NCBI GenBank assembly: GCA_002722795.1 | Contig: PBMY01000014.1 | Span: 62,001-126,000 of the forward strand | Source: Crocinitomicaceae bacterium | Lineage (GTDB): Bacteria > Bacteroidota > Bacteroidia > Flavobacteriales_D > Sanyastnellaceae | Direction: 5' to 3' | Length of the DNA stretch: 64,000 nt | Shown: piece by piece, positions 62,896 through 64,000 of the stretch | Layout: each line of letters begins with the position of its first letter | Numbering within the stretch: the first letter of the stretch is position 1 | The notes under the pieces: generated by a model | Databases searched by the model: none | What the model was told of the DNA's origin: nothing | What the model saw: the letters and a program-made list of their open reading frames with translations, nothing else | Position numbers and translations under genes: made by a program

Positions 62896-64000
62896 ATGGC
62901 AAAAGGATTTCCTGAAAGAGGATCGCTGCACTTATCGAGGACGGCGAAAGAAATGTTGGATGTTTGGAAGAAGGAGAAAACGTTTCAGGCAAGCATTGAT
63001 TTACGTTCCGAGGACAAACCATATGTCTTTTACGAAGGCCCCCCTTCAGCAAATGGCATGCCCGGCATTCACCACGTTATGGGACGTACGATTAAAGACA
63101 TTTTCTGTCGTTTTGCTACTCTTAACGGAAAACGTGTTGAAAGGAAAGCAGGTTGGGACACACACGGACTTCCAGTTGAGCTTGGTGTAGAGAAAGAGTT
63201 AGGAATTACCAAAGAAGACATTGGCACAAAAATCACGGTTGAAGAATACAATCAGGCTTGCAGAAAAGCTGTTATGAAGTATACTAGTGTTTGGAATAAC
63301 CTAACTCGTCAAATGGGATATTGGGTGGATATGGAATCACCCTATGTCACTTACGAAAACAAATACATTGAGTCAGTTTGGTGGCTATTAGGCCAACTAT
63401 ACAAGAAGAATTTAATCTATAAGGGTTACACTATTCAGCCCTACAGTCCTATGGCAGGAACAGGGTTAAGTTCTCACGAACTCAACCAACCTGGAACATA
63501 TAGAGATGTAAAGGATACTACAATTGTTGCTCAGTTTAGAGTTACTTCAGAAGGAGCAACAACTGTAAGAGGATTTTGTTCAGATGATAGCGACCTACCA
63601 ATAGATTTGCTTGCATGGACAACAACGCCATGGACTCTTCCTTCAAATACGGCATTGACTGTTGGCAACAATATTGACTACGCTATAGTCAAAACTACAA
63701 ACAGATATACTGAGGAGCCTTGTATTGTAGTTCTTGCTGAAGCACTTATTGAAAAGCAATTTGACAAAAAGGCGCCTCAACATGAAGTAATTGGTAGATG
63801 TAAGGGTTCTGATCTAGTTGGTGTGACATATCATCAACTTATTGACTGGGCTCAGCCAATGGAGGAGCCTGAAGAAGCATTTAGGGTAATTCCAGGGTCG
63901 TTTGTGACTACTGAAGATGGAACCGGCATTGTTCATACAGCACCAACTTTTGGTGCTGATGACGCCTTAGTTGCTAAGGAGGCTGGAGTGCCACCAATGC
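62896..64000 (+). CDS. ileS: Isoleucyl-tRNA synthetase, N-terminal part cut by window edge
   Basis: Class I synthetase that charges tRNA-Ile. The frame is open from ATG 62896 to the edge (368 residues of about 1100). The HIGH motif reads GPPSANGMPGIHHVMG near residue 48, followed by KAGWDTHGLPVE near 85. The editing domain begins near 200 (DLLAWTTTPWTLPSNTALTV). The KMSKS motif and anticodon domain lie outside. The start is supported by a promoter-like box ending 5 nt upstream. Confidence 0.96.
   Translation, partial: MAKGFPERGSLHLSRTAKEMLDVWKKEKTFQASIDLRSEDKPYVFYEGPPSANGMPGIHHVMGRTIKDIFCRFATLNGKRVERKAGWDTHGLPVELGVEKELGITKEDIGTKITVEEYNQACRKAVMKYTSVWNNLTRQMGYWVDMESPYVTYENKYIESVWWLLGQLYKKNLIYKGYTIQPYSPMAGTGLSSHELNQPGTYRDVKDTTIVAQFRVTSEGATTVRGFCSDDSDLPIDLLAWTTTPWTLPSNTALTVGNNIDYAIVKTTNRYTEEPCIVVLAEALIEKQFDKKAPQHEVIGRCKGSDLVGVTYHQLIDWAQPMEEPEEAFRVIPGSFVTTEDGTGIVHTAPTFGADDALVAKEAGVPPM

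Overview
The window is a dense, mostly housekeeping stretch of a Bacteroidota chromosome, most likely a marine member of the Flavobacteriales. This rests on a Bacteroidota-type three-gene succinate dehydrogenase, DUF4292, IPExxVDY and DUF349 proteins, a DnaG without the classical zinc ligands, dockerin-like C-termini on secreted proteins, and promoters of the TAnnTTTG type. The exact family cannot be told from the sequence. Both ends cut genes: gltX on the left and ileS on the right.

Layout. 1-8 kb: gltX, sdhCAB, then a secreted heavy-metal-binding protein followed by a TonB-dependent receptor. 7.5-11.4 kb: miaE and an RlmI-like methyltransferase diverging from RNase R, then two tRNA genes. 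11.4-18.3 kb is more accessory: a prohibitin-like lipoprotein, a DUF1287 protein, an AIM24 protein, an operon of two secreted proteins with the same cysteine-framed tandem dockerin-like ending, a 58-residue membrane protein and an ArsP_2-type metal exporter. 18.3-30.7 kb: envelope genes (EnvC-like activator, DUF4292, TPR protein, sugar nucleotidyltransferase), dut, a crotonase, a double ABC ATPase, the tyrosine-degradation enzymes Hpd and HmgA, a glucosaminidase and a polyprenyl diphosphate synthase. 30.7-40.8 kb: yicC, gmk, nadD, pth, rplY, prs, a two-component system, dnaG and recJ. 40.8-45.7 kb: a Cys-rich repeat lipoprotein, an OmpA-like protein, an aldehyde dehydrogenase, tRNA-Gln and a YadA-head-like repeat protein. 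45.7-56.7 kb: leuS, a polysaccharide deacetylase homologue that lacks catalytic residues, DUF349, recX, prfB, fumC, a mannose-1-phosphate guanylyltransferase, a tiny lipoprotein and mlaEF. 56.8-64 kb: a subtilase and a gene remnant, then acpP, fabF, rnc, an IPExxVDY protein, pyk and ileS.

The genes serve central metabolism (TCA cycle, pyruvate kinase, fatty-acid elongation), translation (three aminoacyl-tRNA synthetases, RF2, Pth, L25, tRNA modification) and the envelope. I found no CRISPR array, prophage, insertion sequence or recognisable defence system. The most unusual signals are: (i) TAnnTTTG-like promoter boxes ending only 4-6 nt before many start codons, sometimes squeezed into 13-14 nt gaps between genes, which points to widespread leaderless transcription; (ii) the shared cysteine-framed tandem dockerin-like C-terminal module; (iii) the degenerate deacetylase; and (iv) small genes, including a 58-residue membrane protein and a 43-residue lipoprotein.
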